From NCBI GenBank assembly GCA_036675475.1, contig JAKFEY010000067.1, forward strand, positions 6,413 to 70,412: 64,000 nt of DNA. Reading direction: 5' to 3'. Below the pieces are notes generated by a model that was not told the DNA's origin, ran no database searches, and saw only the letters and a program-made list of their open reading frames with translations. Origin of the DNA: JALYRV01 sp036675475 (GTDB lineage Bacteria; Acidobacteriota; Vicinamibacteria; Vicinamibacterales; SCN-69-37). Shown here piece after piece: positions 17,566 through 26,247 of the stretch (the first letter of the stretch is position 1; the number at the start of each line of letters is the position of its first letter). Made by a program: the position numbers and the translations under genes.

Positions 17566-18393
17566 ATGCACCACCAGAAAAGAACGGTCGCGGTCGTTCT
17601 CAGCTCTGCGTTTCTGTTGATGGGCGCGGGCCCGCAGCTGGTCTCGGTCAGGCAGGAAGTCGAGATCGGGCAGCAGGCGCAGGCGCAGGTCAGGCGCGAC
17701 GTGCCGGCGGTCAATGACAGCACGGTGAACCGCTACGTCGACGGCGTCGGCGCGCGGCTCGTGCGTCAGGCAACCGGCCCGAAGTATCCCTACAGTTTCG
17801 ACGTCGCGAACTTCCGCGAGATCAACGCGTTCGCGCTGCCCGGGGGGCCGGTGTGGCTGCATCGCGGCGCGCTGTCGGCGGCGCAGAACGAGTCGCAGGT
17901 GGCCGGCGTGCTGGCGCACGAGATCGCGCACATCGCGCAGCGCCACGCGGCCTCGCAGATGTCCAAGGGCCTGATCGCCAACGGCCTGCTCAGCCTGCTC
18001 GGCGCCGTCGTCGGCAACGACCGCGGAGGCCAGGTAGCGCAGATCGCGGGCGGGCTGGCGGCGCAGGGCTACATGCTCAAGTTCAGCCGCGACGATGAGC
18101 GTGAGGCGGATGAGGTGGGCGCCCAGATCATGAAGCGCGCGGGCTGGAACCCGACGGGCATGGTCGAATTCATGCAGATCCTCCGGGCGCAGGCCGGCCG
18201 CGATCCGGGATCGGTGCAGACGTTCCTGTCGTCGCACCCGGCACCGGGCGAGCGCGTCACGCGGCTGCAGTCGACGGTCAAACGGCTTGGCGCGGGCGGC
18301 ACGCGCGACAGCGCGGCCTTCAGAAACGTGAAGGCGCGGCTGAACCGCATGGCGCCGGCCCCGTCCATGCGCACGATGAGGGCATCACGGTAA
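17566..18393 (+). CDS. M48 family metallopeptidase, secreted (BepA/YggG-like)
   Basis: 275 residues from ATG 17566 with AGGGAG upstream; the longer open frame before it lies antisense-like within YihY. A signal peptide (TVAVVLSSAFLLMGAG) precedes the catalytic motif HEIAH (118-122) and the third zinc ligand in DDEREADEVG. Family members degrade or assist folding of outer-membrane proteins in the periplasm. There is no TPR tail as in BepA. The stop overlaps the SDR start as TAATG. Confidence 0.92.
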   Translation: MHHQKRTVAVVLSSAFLLMGAGPQLVSVRQEVEIGQQAQAQVRRDVPAVNDSTVNRYVDGVGARLVRQATGPKYPYSFDVANFREINAFALPGGPVWLHRGALSAAQNESQVAGVLAHEIAHIAQRHAASQMSKGLIANGLLSLLGAVVGNDRGGQVAQIAGGLAAQGYMLKFSRDDEREADEVGAQIMKRAGWNPTGMVEFMQILRAQAGRDPGSVQTFLSSHPAPGERVTRLQSTVKRLGAGGTRDSAAFRNVKARLNRMAPAPSMRTMRASR

Positions 18394-19271
18394 TGGGCAC
18401 ACTCGCCGATCGCGAACCGAAGCCGCCGTTTCCGAAGCAGCACCTCGAGAAGCCGGGTCTCGAATCGGACCTCGAGCCGAAGCCGCGCTATCACGCGCGC
18501 GCCTACAAGCCGGCCGGCAAGCTCGAGGATCGGCGCGCGCTCGTCACCGGCGGCGACTCGGGCATCGGACGCGCCGTCGCCGTGATGTTCGCGCGCGAAG
18601 GCGCCGACGTGGCGATCGTCTACCTGCCGGTCGAGCAGTCCGACGCCGAAGAGACGGGCCGTGCGGTAGAAAAGGCCGGACGCCGCGCACTGCTGATTCC
18701 AGGCGACGTGTCCGACCCCGCCTTCTGCCGCGAAGCCGTGGCCGAAACCGTGCGCGTCTTCGGCGGCCTCGACATCCTCGTCAACAACGCGGCCTATCAG
18801 AACCGCCAGAAGTCGATCGACGAGGTCACCGACGAGCAGTGGGACCTGACCTTCCGCACCAACATCTACGGCTATTTCTACATGGCGAAGGCGGCGATTC
18901 CGCACCTGTCGCGCGGCGCCGCGATCATCAACACGGGCTCGATCACCGGGCTGGAAGGCAGCAAGGAGCTGCTCGACTACTCGGCCACGAAAGGCGCCAT
19001 TCACGCCTTCACGAAGTCGCTGGCGCAGAACCTGGTCGAGCAGGGGATTCGCGTGAACTGTGTCGCGCCAGGCCCGGTATGGACGCCGCTCAATCCGTCG
19101 GACAACAAGACACCGACCGAGGTTTCCAAGTTCGGCGCCGAGACGCCGATGAAGCGGCCCGCGCAGCCCGAGGAGGTGGCGCCGGCGTTCGTGTTCTTCG
19201 CGTCTGATGCCGACTCCAGCTATATCACCGGCGAAGTGCTGACACTGCTCGGCGGCGAGACCACGGCCTAG
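18393..19271 (+). CDS. Short-chain dehydrogenase/reductase (YhdF/YghA-like)
   Basis: 292 residues. The N-terminal extension rich in Pro/Lys (PPFPKQHLEKPG) and the NAD(P)-binding GGDSGIGR at 53-60 match the stress-associated SDR subgroup of B. subtilis YhdF and E. coli YghA. The catalytic triad is Ser183, Tyr196 and Lys200 (YSATK). The final GGE and lack of a membrane segment fit a soluble enzyme. It is translationally coupled to the M48 gene. Substrate unknown. Confidence 0.9.
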   Translation: MGTLADREPKPPFPKQHLEKPGLESDLEPKPRYHARAYKPAGKLEDRRALVTGGDSGIGRAVAVMFAREGADVAIVYLPVEQSDAEETGRAVEKAGRRALLIPGDVSDPAFCREAVAETVRVFGGLDILVNNAAYQNRQKSIDEVTDEQWDLTFRTNIYGYFYMAKAAIPHLSRGAAIINTGSITGLEGSKELLDYSATKGAIHAFTKSLAQNLVEQGIRVNCVAPGPVWTPLNPSDNKTPTEVSKFGAETPMKRPAQPEEVAPAFVFFASDADSSYITGEVLTLLGGETTA

Positions 19272-19319
19272 TAAGCCGCACGCGTAAGCCTAAAGCCGGA
19301 AGCCTGAAGCCGAAACTAC
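19272..19319 (+). repeat. Degenerate AAGCC direct repeat
   Basis: Five copies of AAGCC at irregular spacing fill the gap between the SDR and isochorismatase-like genes. No inverted partner was found nearby. Similar low-complexity strings mark several gene borders in the window. Confidence 0.45.
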
Positions 19320-19913
19320 ATGAGGCGGCAACGCGACTCACGCAACATCAAGGGGAATGGCTCGGCGGGACATCGCTGGGCGCTGCTGCTGGTCGACGTC
19401 ATCAACGAGCTCGAGTTCGAGGGCGCGGAGAAGCTGCGGCCGAACGCGATGGCGATGGCGCGGCGCGCGGCGGCGCTGCGCACGCGCGCGTCACGCGCAG
19501 GCGTGCCGGTAATCTACGTCAACGACAACTTCGGCCAGTGGCGATCCGACTTCCGCATGCTCGTCGATCGCTGCCTGCACGGCGGCGTGCGCGGCGAACC
19601 GATCGCGCGCCTGCTCGCGCCCGGCGAAGACGACTACTTCGTGCTCAAGCCGCTGCACTCCGGCTTCTACACCACGACGCTCGATCTGCTGCTGCGCGAG
19701 CTCGGCTCGCGCAAGCTCGTGATCTGCGGCGTCGCCACCGAAGGCTGCGTGCTGTTCACCGCGTCCGACGCCTACATGCGCGGCTTCGAGGTGTTCGTGC
19801 CGCGCGACGGCTGCGCCTCGGAAAGCCCGCAACGCCACCGCCACGCGCTCGACATCATGGAGAAGATGTTGAAAGCCGACACGCGCCCCTCGGCGCGCAT
19901 CACGTTCCGTTAA
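19320..19913 (+). CDS. Isochorismatase-family cysteine hydrolase
   Basis: 197 residues. The catalytic triad of the nicotinamidase/isochorismatase fold is visible: Asp26 in LLLVDVINE, Lys110 in VLKPLHSGF and Cys143 in GVATEGCVL. The family hydrolyses amides or vinyl ethers (nicotinamide, isochorismate, carbamoylsarcosine); the substrate cannot be told from sequence. No Shine-Dalgarno sequence precedes the ATG; the upstream gap is the AAGCC repeat. Confidence 0.88.
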   Translation: MRRQRDSRNIKGNGSAGHRWALLLVDVINELEFEGAEKLRPNAMAMARRAAALRTRASRAGVPVIYVNDNFGQWRSDFRMLVDRCLHGGVRGEPIARLLAPGEDDYFVLKPLHSGFYTTTLDLLLRELGSRKLVICGVATEGCVLFTASDAYMRGFEVFVPRDGCASESPQRHRHALDIMEKMLKADTRPSARITFR

Positions 19914-19934
19914 GCATCGCCGTTCAACAGGCTG

Positions 19935-21473
19935 CTATTCCGCGAGCTCGGATTCGGAAACCTCTTCGAGTGGTTTCGACGCCGGCCCGTGAATGACGGA
20001 GCCGTCGGTTCGGAAGCGGGAGCCGTGGCATGGGCAGTCCCACGTGGACGCGGCGGGGTTCCAGCCGACGATGCAGCCGAGATGCGTGCAGACGGCGGAG
20101 AGGCAGGTGAGTTGGCCGTCATCGCCGCGTGAGACGGCGAACTTGCGCCGGCCCTTGCGGACAATTGCGCCGGCGTTCAGGCCAATCTCTGCGAGCGTCT
20201 CGACTTCGCCGGGCGTTACCCAGTCGGCGTACTGCGCCACGACGTCGGCCTGCTCCTTCACGAACTCCGCGACTGCCGTCACGGGCTTGCGCGCGGGATC
20301 GAACACGTCGGCCCAGGGATTCGGGCGATCGAGGATCAGGTCGCGGATGATCATGCCGGCAATCGTGCCGCCGGTGAGGCCCATGCCGGTGTCGCCGGTG
20401 CTGATGAAGATGTTCGGCGAGTCCATCGGGTTTCGGCCGAAGTATCCGAGGCCGTCAATCGAATTGAGGACCTGGCCCGACCACATATACGTGGCATCGC
20501 GCGCGTTGGGGAAATAGCGCCGCGCCCACGCCTGCAGCTTGTTCCAGCGCGCGTCGCAGTCCGATTCATGCGCGGCTTTGTGATCTTCGCCGCCCGCAAT
20601 CAGCAGGTCGTCGCCGCCAGGCGAGGCGGCAGGCAGCAGGCGCACGTAGTGAAACGGATCCAGGGTGTCCCAGTAGAGCGCGGGCTCCACCGAGCCGCGC
20701 GGGACGGGCATGCCGACGACGTACGTGTGATACGGCGCCTGCTTCGTGTGCATGGCCACGAGATCGTTCATCGGACTGTTGGTGGCGACGACGACGAAGC
20801 GCGCGGTGACGGTGGGGCCGCCGGCGGTCTCGACGCGCGCGGGCTCGCCCGACTGGATGGCGGTGACGCGCGTGCCTTCGTAGAGCCCGCCGCCGTGGCG
20901 CTCGAACGCGGCAGCCAGACCCTGCAGGTACGCCAGGGGATGAAAGATGCCCTGGTGTGGAAAAGCAATGGCGGCTCGCTCTTTCGGCCCGACCGGCGAG
21001 TGCGTGAGCCGCTCGGGTTTCCATTCAGGCTCAGCGCATCGCGCAGCGGCGGCGAACTCCTCGTCGATGTCCTGGTCTGCCGAGGCGTCGTGCGCGAACA
21101 GATAGCCCTTCACGCGGTGATACTGGGCCTCGATGCCGTTGGTGGATGCGAGCTCGCCGATGCGATTGATCGCAGCCATGTGCGCGCCGGCCGCGAGCCG
21201 CGTGGCGTCGGCGCCCGCATGCCGCTCCACGTACGCAAACCCGTAGTCGAAGACGTTCGTGAGATGCGCGCTCGTCGCGCTGGTCTCGCCCGCGCCCACT
21301 GTTGCGGCGTCGAGCACGACGACGCGCAGGCCGGTGAGGGCGGCTTCGACGGCGGTTGAAAGGCCCGCGATGCCGGCGCCGACGACACAGACGTCGGCGG
21401 TGATGTCGGACGAGAGCGGGGCGTTGGGGGCGCGGTCGAATCCTTCGCGCCAGACGGATGTGCGAGCTGCCAT
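19935..21473 (-). CDS. FAD-dependent oxidoreductase with C-terminal Rieske domain
   Basis: 512 residues. The N-terminal DAO-type domain has the dinucleotide motif VVGAGIAGLSTA (about 31-42) and a C-terminal FAD motif GDTGMGLTGG. Residues 430-512 form a Rieske [2Fe-2S] domain with ligands Cys462, His464, Cys480 and His483 in CTHLGC and CPCHGS. This fusion resembles B. subtilis YhfW and GbcA-like amine oxidising proteins. Substrate is probably an amine or amino acid derivative, by inference only. It is convergent with the isochorismatase gene. Confidence 0.9.
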   Translation of the reverse strand: MAARTSVWREGFDRAPNAPLSSDITADVCVVGAGIAGLSTAVEAALTGLRVVVLDAATVGAGETSATSAHLTNVFDYGFAYVERHAGADATRLAAGAHMAAINRIGELASTNGIEAQYHRVKGYLFAHDASADQDIDEEFAAAARCAEPEWKPERLTHSPVGPKERAAIAFPHQGIFHPLAYLQGLAAAFERHGGGLYEGTRVTAIQSGEPARVETAGGPTVTARFVVVATNSPMNDLVAMHTKQAPYHTYVVGMPVPRGSVEPALYWDTLDPFHYVRLLPAASPGGDDLLIAGGEDHKAAHESDCDARWNKLQAWARRYFPNARDATYMWSGQVLNSIDGLGYFGRNPMDSPNIFISTGDTGMGLTGGTIAGMIIRDLILDRPNPWADVFDPARKPVTAVAEFVKEQADVVAQYADWVTPGEVETLAEIGLNAGAIVRKGRRKFAVSRGDDGQLTCLSAVCTHLGCIVGWNPAASTWDCPCHGSRFRTDGSVIHGPASKPLEEVSESELAE

Positions 21474-21516
21474 GCCCGGCCGGGCTGCAAGAAGCGGGCT
21501 CAGATCACGGCTGGGC

Positions 21517-23226
21517 TTAGCGGCCCCTGGCCACCGCCATCAGCGATTCGCGCCGGTTCTCGAACGTGGCCACGCCCGCTTTCCACAGCAGCGCGTGAAT
21601 GGCGAGTGCGATCAGCAGCCATAAGCCAATCAGGCCGACCATCGCGAGGGGGCTGTGGAGCACCTTCAAGCCGAGGATGCCGGCGCCGACCGCCGGCGCG
21701 ACTGAGGCGAAAATCAGCAGCCCGCCGAGCAGCCCCGCCGCCGGATGCGCGTTGCTCTTCTGCCCGATGCTGCTCATGTCCACATGCTTCGGAAAAATGG
21801 CGGACAGCAGAATCGCGGCGGGCGCAATCGTGAGAAAGGCGGCGACCAGGCCGCCGGCGAGCACCAGCCAGAGCGCCGGGTGCACCGTGGCGCCAATGAG
21901 GAGTCCCGCCGTGATGGGCAGGGCCGACAGGCCGCCGAGCAGCATCGCCGCGCCCAGCATCTTGCCGCGCAGAATCTGCGCGCCGGTCAGCGGCTGCACG
22001 CACAGCATCGTGAGCCCCGCCTTGTCGATGGCGAACTGGTTCATCCAGATCTGGACGATCGACAGCAGCGACATCATCACGCCGAACACCGCCACCGAGA
22101 AGCCGTCGCGCAGCGGAATGGCGCCGAACCGGAAGCCGCCCTTTGCGGCGACCAGGCCCGCGAAGACGACGGTAATGACGAGTGACGGCAGGACGATGGT
22201 GCGTCCGCGCGCCGTGCGCAGCACGTGCTGCAGGAAGCTGAAGGCGATGGCGCGCGCCGGCGTCCGCATCATGCGGAGCGATGACGCCGCGCCGGTTGCG
22301 ACCGGTGCCCGTGTCGATCGGCCGCGCGCGATGCCGCCGCGATCGATCGTCTGCTGCCAGATGCGCCAGGCCGCGGCCGTGGCGCCGGCGGCCATGATGC
22401 CGAGGATGCCCAGCGGCAGGAGGGTCGATCCGGGCGAGACGCCTGCCGCTCGCGCCGCCGCCGCCGTGAACAGTTCACCCGGAAGCACCGCCAGCGGACC
22501 GGTGGCCGGATGTTCGAGCATGACCTCCATGCGCGCTTCGAACGCGTCTTCCCACTCGTCGCCGCGCTGGCTGGCCGAGGAGCCCGCAAGCATCGCGGGC
22601 GTCATCGCCGCCAGCGGGATGAGCGTGAAGAAGAGCACGATGATCCACTCGCCGCGCTTGCGATCGCGCATCAGCACGTGCAGCAGCGCGCCGAACAGGG
22701 TGCCAAGCGCGATGAGCGCCGCAATCAGCGCGAGCGCGGCCGCGAGCGCCGCGAGCGCGACCGTGAGGTTGCCGGCGGCGAGTGCCCCCACCGGCACCAT
22801 CAGCACCGCGAGCGTGGCGAGCAGCGTCCACGGCTCCGCGAATCCGCCGGCGAGCTCGCCCGCGAACAGCGACTTGTGCGACACCGGCAGCAGCAGCAGG
22901 CGGGGGAGCGACGCAAGGCCGCGGCCCGACGGCAGCATCAGCGGCGCCATCACCGTCAGCAGCACCACGAGCACCAGCACGATGCGCAGCGCGTGCACCA
23001 GCGGCATGGCCCAGGGCGCGCCCGCACCGAGGCCGTAGCCGGTGGCCGCGCCAAGCCCCATGGCGATCAGGGCGGACGGAATCATCATCACCGCAACGAT
23101 GACGGGGCCGAGCGCTTCGAGCGCGCGCGAGAAGCGGGCGAGCCGGTCGGCGCGCTCGCTGCGCTCGATCGCGTTCATGAAGGTGCGCCAGCGCACCCAG
23201 GCCCACGCGCGCAGGAACCGCGACAT
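21517..23226 (-). CDS. ABC transporter permease (ABC-2 type, exporter)
   Basis: 569 residues with about 12 hydrophobic segments in two halves separated by a soluble stretch (about 225-310). No clear Pfam-type signature is visible, but position directly after an ABC ATPase (they share a single base at 23226) shows it is the membrane partner. A role in exporting a lipid, peptide or antibiotic is possible; the substrate is unknown. Confidence 0.8.
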   Translation of the reverse strand: MSRFLRAWAWVRWRTFMNAIERSERADRLARFSRALEALGPVIVAVMMIPSALIAMGLGAATGYGLGAGAPWAMPLVHALRIVLVLVVLLTVMAPLMLPSGRGLASLPRLLLLPVSHKSLFAGELAGGFAEPWTLLATLAVLMVPVGALAAGNLTVALAALAAALALIAALIALGTLFGALLHVLMRDRKRGEWIIVLFFTLIPLAAMTPAMLAGSSASQRGDEWEDAFEARMEVMLEHPATGPLAVLPGELFTAAAARAAGVSPGSTLLPLGILGIMAAGATAAAWRIWQQTIDRGGIARGRSTRAPVATGAASSLRMMRTPARAIAFSFLQHVLRTARGRTIVLPSLVITVVFAGLVAAKGGFRFGAIPLRDGFSVAVFGVMMSLLSIVQIWMNQFAIDKAGLTMLCVQPLTGAQILRGKMLGAAMLLGGLSALPITAGLLIGATVHPALWLVLAGGLVAAFLTIAPAAILLSAIFPKHVDMSSIGQKSNAHPAAGLLGGLLIFASVAPAVGAGILGLKVLHSPLAMVGLIGLWLLIALAIHALLWKAGVATFENRRESLMAVARGR

Positions 23227-23990
23227 CAGAGCCAGTCGAGTGAGACGGTGGTTTCGAGCGGTCCGCCGACCAGGCCGACAAACAGCTGTTCGAGCGACTG
23301 GCCGGCGCGGCCTTCACGCAGCGACGCCAGTGTGCCCTGCGCGACGAGGCGGCCATTGGCGATGACGCCGATGTGATCGCAGAGCCGCTCGACGATTTCG
23401 AGGATGTGCGTGGTGAGGAAAATGGTGCCGCCGCGCGCGACGAAGGCGTGCAGCAGGTCTTTGATCTGCCGCGACGCGAGCGCGTCGATGCCCTCGAACG
23501 GCTCGTCGAGAAACAGCAGGCGCGGCGCGGGCAGCAGCGCGGCCGCCAGCGCCAGCTTCTTGCGCATGCCGTGCGAGAAGTCCGCGACCAGGTCGTTGCG
23601 CGCGCCCGTCAGCGACATCAGCTCGAGCAGCTCGGTGGTGCGCGTGTCGATGGTGTCGCCGGGCAGGGCGTGCACGCGCCCGACGAACGTCAGCGTCTCG
23701 AGCGCGGTGAGCCGGTCGAACAGCGCCAGATCTTCGGGCACGACGCCCACCTGTTTCTTGACGGCGATTGGATCGGCCAGCGGATCGATGCCGAGAATCC
23801 GCATCGTCCCCGCCGTCGGCCGCAGCAGGCCCGTCAGGCACTTGATGGTGGTGCTCTTGCCCGCGCCGTTGGGGCCGAGGAACCCGAAGAACGATCCGCT
23901 CGGCACCGCGAGGTCGATGCCGTCGACCGCGCGCAGATCGCCGAATGCGCGCACGAGCCCCTGCGTTTCGATGGCGAGACTAGTCGACAT
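23226..23990 (-). CDS. ABC transporter ATPase
   Basis: 254 residues. Walker A GPNGAGKST (39-47), Walker B RLLFLDEPFEGID and H-loop LTTH are intact. The signature motif is FSHGMRKKL, a variant of LSGGQ common in DrrA/CcmA-type exporters. It ends with a long C-terminal helix. It overlaps the DJ-1 gene upstream by 11 bp and the permease downstream by one base, so all three form a tight operon. Confidence 0.92.
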   Translation of the reverse strand: MSTSLAIETQGLVRAFGDLRAVDGIDLAVPSGSFFGFLGPNGAGKSTTIKCLTGLLRPTAGTMRILGIDPLADPIAVKKQVGVVPEDLALFDRLTALETLTFVGRVHALPGDTIDTRTTELLELMSLTGARNDLVADFSHGMRKKLALAAALLPAPRLLFLDEPFEGIDALASRQIKDLLHAFVARGGTIFLTTHILEIVERLCDHIGVIANGRLVAQGTLASLREGRAGQSLEQLFVGLVGGPLETTVSLDWL

Positions 23991-24525
23991 CGACTCTCGA
24001 GCTCAGCGCCGCGATGATCGCCTCGTTGAAAAACGGCACATCGTCAGGCTTCCGCGAGGTGATCAGGTTGCCGTCGCGGACGGCTGGGCGATCGACATAC
24101 ATGCCGCCCGCGTTCTTGACGTCGATGGCAATCGACGGCCAGCAGGTGACGGTCCGCCCGCGCAGCACGTTGGCGTTGATCAGCAGCTGCGGGCCGTGAC
24201 AGATCGCCGCCACCGGCTTGCCGGCCTCGAAAAAGTCGCGCGCCAGATCCACCATCGCGTGGCGCAGGCGCATCTTGTCGGGCGCATAGCCGCCCGGAAT
24301 CACGAGGGCATCGAAGTCGCGCATCTTCGCGGCGCTGGCGGCCATGTCGGCCGTGACCGTGGCGTCGCCCTTCTTGCCGCGATGCTGCTTGCCGGCCACG
24401 GGGCCGACGATGACGACGTCGGCGCCCTCGGCTTTCAGCGCGTCGAGCGGGCCGGTGAGTTCGTAATCTTCAAAATCATCTTCGACGAGCAGGGCGATTC
24501 GCTTGCCCTGAAGGCGCAGGCTCAT
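23980..24525 (-). CDS. DJ-1/PfpI family protein
   Basis: 181 residues. Nucleophile elbow VAAICHGPQ with Cys109 and PGGYAPDKMR are diagnostic of PfpI-type class I glutamine-amidotransferase-like proteins, which act as protease, deglycase or stress chaperone. The N-terminus LLVEDDFEDYEL holds the conserved acid. It heads the ABC exporter operon. A TACAAT box sits 6 nt before the ATG on the minus strand and there is no Shine-Dalgarno sequence. Confidence 0.9.
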   Translation of the reverse strand: MSLRLQGKRIALLVEDDFEDYELTGPLDALKAEGADVVIVGPVAGKQHRGKKGDATVTADMAASAAKMRDFDALVIPGGYAPDKMRLRHAMVDLARDFFEAGKPVAAICHGPQLLINANVLRGRTVTCWPSIAIDVKNAGGMYVDRPAVRDGNLITSRKPDDVPFFNEAIIAALSSRVDVD

Positions 24526-24531
24526 GCGGCA

Positions 24532-24537
24532 ATTGTA
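24532..24537 (-). promoter_or_regulatory. -10 box for a probable leaderless start
   Basis: TACAAT on the minus strand with a six-base gap to the ATG of the DJ-1/PfpI gene at 24525. A start of transcription 7 nt after the box would fall on the A of that ATG. Confidence 0.5.
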
Positions 24538-24607
24538 GCTTGCCGCGATCCAGGTGGGGCACTAGCATGGGGAGCCGGCCTGGGCCACTTGCCGGCAGAG
24601 GAACCCG

Positions 24608-25375
24608 ATGCCCGTCTCGATCGCCTACAACGAAGCCGGCACGCGCGCGGCGCTGCGATTCTCGCACCCGAAAGGCAACATCATCACGCGCGAGATCGTC
24701 ACGGGCCTGCGGGCGGCGTGTGATGACCTCAGCCGCGCGCCGGCGCTCAAGTTCATCACCCTCACGCCGGACGGCCCCGACTTCAGCTTCGGCGCAAGCG
24801 TGCCCGATCACGCGCCCGGCGAGATTGAGACGGTGCTGCCCGAGATGCACGAGCTGATTCGCGATCTCCTCGTGCTGCCTGCGCCCACGGCCGCCATCGT
24901 GCGCGGCCGATGTCTCGGCGGCGGCTTCGAGCTCGCGCTCGCCTGCGATCTGATCATGGCGGCCGACGATGCGGTGTGCGGGCTGCCGGAGATCGCGCTC
25001 GGCGTGTTTCCGCCGGTGGGGAGCGTGCTGCTGCCGCTGAAGGCGGGCTACGCGCGCGCCGCGCGCGCGGCCTTGTCAGGCGAGCCGCAATCCGCGCAGG
25101 ACTGGGCCGCGGCGGGCCTCATCACGCTGATCGCGCCTGCTGCCTCACTCGACGAGGCCGTCGGCGCCTGGTTCGATCGCCATCTCGCGCCGCATTCCGC
25201 GGCGGCGCTGCGTCACGGCGCCGCGGCGCTGCGGCTCGATGTGCACGACGCCGTCGAGCGCCTGCTGCCGCGTGTCGAGCAGCTATACTTGAACGACCTG
25301 ATGTCCACCGAAGACGCCGTCGAAGGCGTCACGGCGTTCATCGAGAAGCGCGCCCCGCGCTGGAAGGATCGATAG
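24608..25375 (+). CDS. Crotonase family, cyclohexa-1,5-diene-1-carbonyl-CoA hydratase-like
   Basis: 255 residues with AGAGGAA before the ATG. The first oxyanion segment reads FSFGASVPDH, like the FGASV-x-EH of dienoyl-CoA hydratases of the benzoyl-CoA pathway, instead of the usual CAGAD. The second is RGRCLGGGFELALACD, and PEIALGVFPPVGSVLLP is also typical. No other benzoyl-CoA pathway gene is in the window, so the physiological substrate is uncertain. It shares a transcript with the small gene starting 1 bp after its stop. Confidence 0.75.
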   Translation: MPVSIAYNEAGTRAALRFSHPKGNIITREIVTGLRAACDDLSRAPALKFITLTPDGPDFSFGASVPDHAPGEIETVLPEMHELIRDLLVLPAPTAAIVRGRCLGGGFELALACDLIMAADDAVCGLPEIALGVFPPVGSVLLPLKAGYARAARAALSGEPQSAQDWAAAGLITLIAPAASLDEAVGAWFDRHLAPHSAAALRHGAAALRLDVHDAVERLLPRVEQLYLNDLMSTEDAVEGVTAFIEKRAPRWKDR

Positions 25376-25376
25376 C

Positions 25377-25748
25377 GTGATTTCGTACACGGTGGAAGTG
25401 GTACTGCGCGAGCGCGATTACGCGGTGACCGAGGAAATCCGGACGGCGTCCGCGCCGCGCGAATGGACCGAGCTCGAAGTGGAAGACGTGCTGCGCGACA
25501 TTCTGCGGGCCATCGACCGCGCGAAGAACCCGGAGGAAGCAGCCGATCGCCAGATTGCGCTGCGCGGCTTCAGCTGGATCGTCGAGCCCTCCGACGGCGG
25601 CGTCGTCATCGCCGTGGAAATTCCCATGGGCGCCGCAGTCGCCGGCCCGTTCGACGCCGACCCGCAGCAGCTCGACGCGCTCATCACGCGCGCCCTGCAG
25701 CGCCAGGCGGGTGCGCCGATCACGCCGCCGTCAACGACGATCCACTAG
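25377..25748 (+). CDS. Conserved-looking hypothetical protein
   Basis: 123 residues from GTG 25377, one base after the stop of the crotonase-like gene. Alternating strands and helices, acidic, with no signal or membrane segment; GFSWIVEPSDGGVVIAVEIP is the best-ordered stretch. No family recognised. Its stop lies directly before the GGTTCC-rich repeat at 25749. Confidence 0.6.
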   Translation: MISYTVEVVLRERDYAVTEEIRTASAPREWTELEVEDVLRDILRAIDRAKNPEEAADRQIALRGFSWIVEPSDGGVVIAVEIPMGAAVAGPFDADPQQLDALITRALQRQAGAPITPPSTTIH

Positions 25749-25866
25749 AACCTTGGCTCCCTGGGTTCCTCTGGTTCCACACGTTCCATGGGTTCCCTTG
25801 GTTCGGTTCTGCCAGGAGACGTTCTTGGCGAGCTGCGTCATCCAAGCAGGTGTAGACTCTGCCGCC

Positions 25867-25950
25867 ATGGCCTTAATCCGTTGTCGCAAATGCGCGGCGG
25901 AGATGAGTGACGCGGAGAAATTCTGCCGGTCGCCCAGAAGGTTTCCTTGA
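25867..25950 (+). pseudogene. Zinc-ribbon gene fragment
   Basis: ATG 25867 opens MALIRCRKCAAEMSDAEKFC, the standard beginning of small zinc-ribbon membrane proteins, but the second cysteine knuckle is incomplete (FCRS instead of CPHCG) and a stop follows after 27 codons. Probably a truncated remnant. Confidence 0.5.
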
Positions 25951-26111
25951 TCACGCTGATGTTGGCCGCTGCGTCTATCGGGACCCTTATCAGACAGAAT
26001 TACCGGGCTGTTTATGGAATGACCGAAGTGGCTTTCGCAGTCGCGTTCGCATGGCGAGTTCTAGGACGCGACTTCCAGCCTGACGCCCTCGCACGTCGTA
26101 GTCTTCTTTAG
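25926..26111 (+). pseudogene. C-terminal fragment of an unrecognised membrane protein
   Basis: In another frame than the zinc-ribbon fragment, bases 25926-26111 are open and encode VSLITLMLAAASIGTLI, RQNYRAVYGMTEVAFAVAFA and a charged end before TAG. There is a hydrophobic helix and a tidy C-terminus but no start codon of its own, so it looks like the tail of a gene whose front is lost or frameshifted. Low certainty. Confidence 0.3.
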
Positions 26112-26247
26112 CCTGATTTACCTTGCGGGGCGGGGGATGGCGAACATCGTGGAGGGCACGAAGTGTCGATGATGCCAGCCGATAATCGGTGGTCATCGAA
26201 GTCGAGCACTGCTGCCAGGGCGCGCGTGGAACCTCGGTTCTGGTTCC

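Larger units (their letters stand above)
25749..26247. other. Non-coding patch with gene fragments between GGTTCC-type repeats
   Basis: About 500 bases without an intact gene. The left edge (25749-25812) is a degenerate string of GGTTCC units; the right edge (26222-26245) has GGAACC/GGTTCC units, and CGTGGAACC mirrors GGTTCCACACG of the left edge. Two fragments lie inside and are listed separately. The G+C content looks lower than in flanking genes in the middle part. Confidence 0.5.

Noticed and set aside
25990..26196. 68-residue minus-strand frame in the gene-poor patch
   Set aside because: No family, no Shine-Dalgarno sequence and it runs antisense to the better-ordered fragment at 25926-26111.
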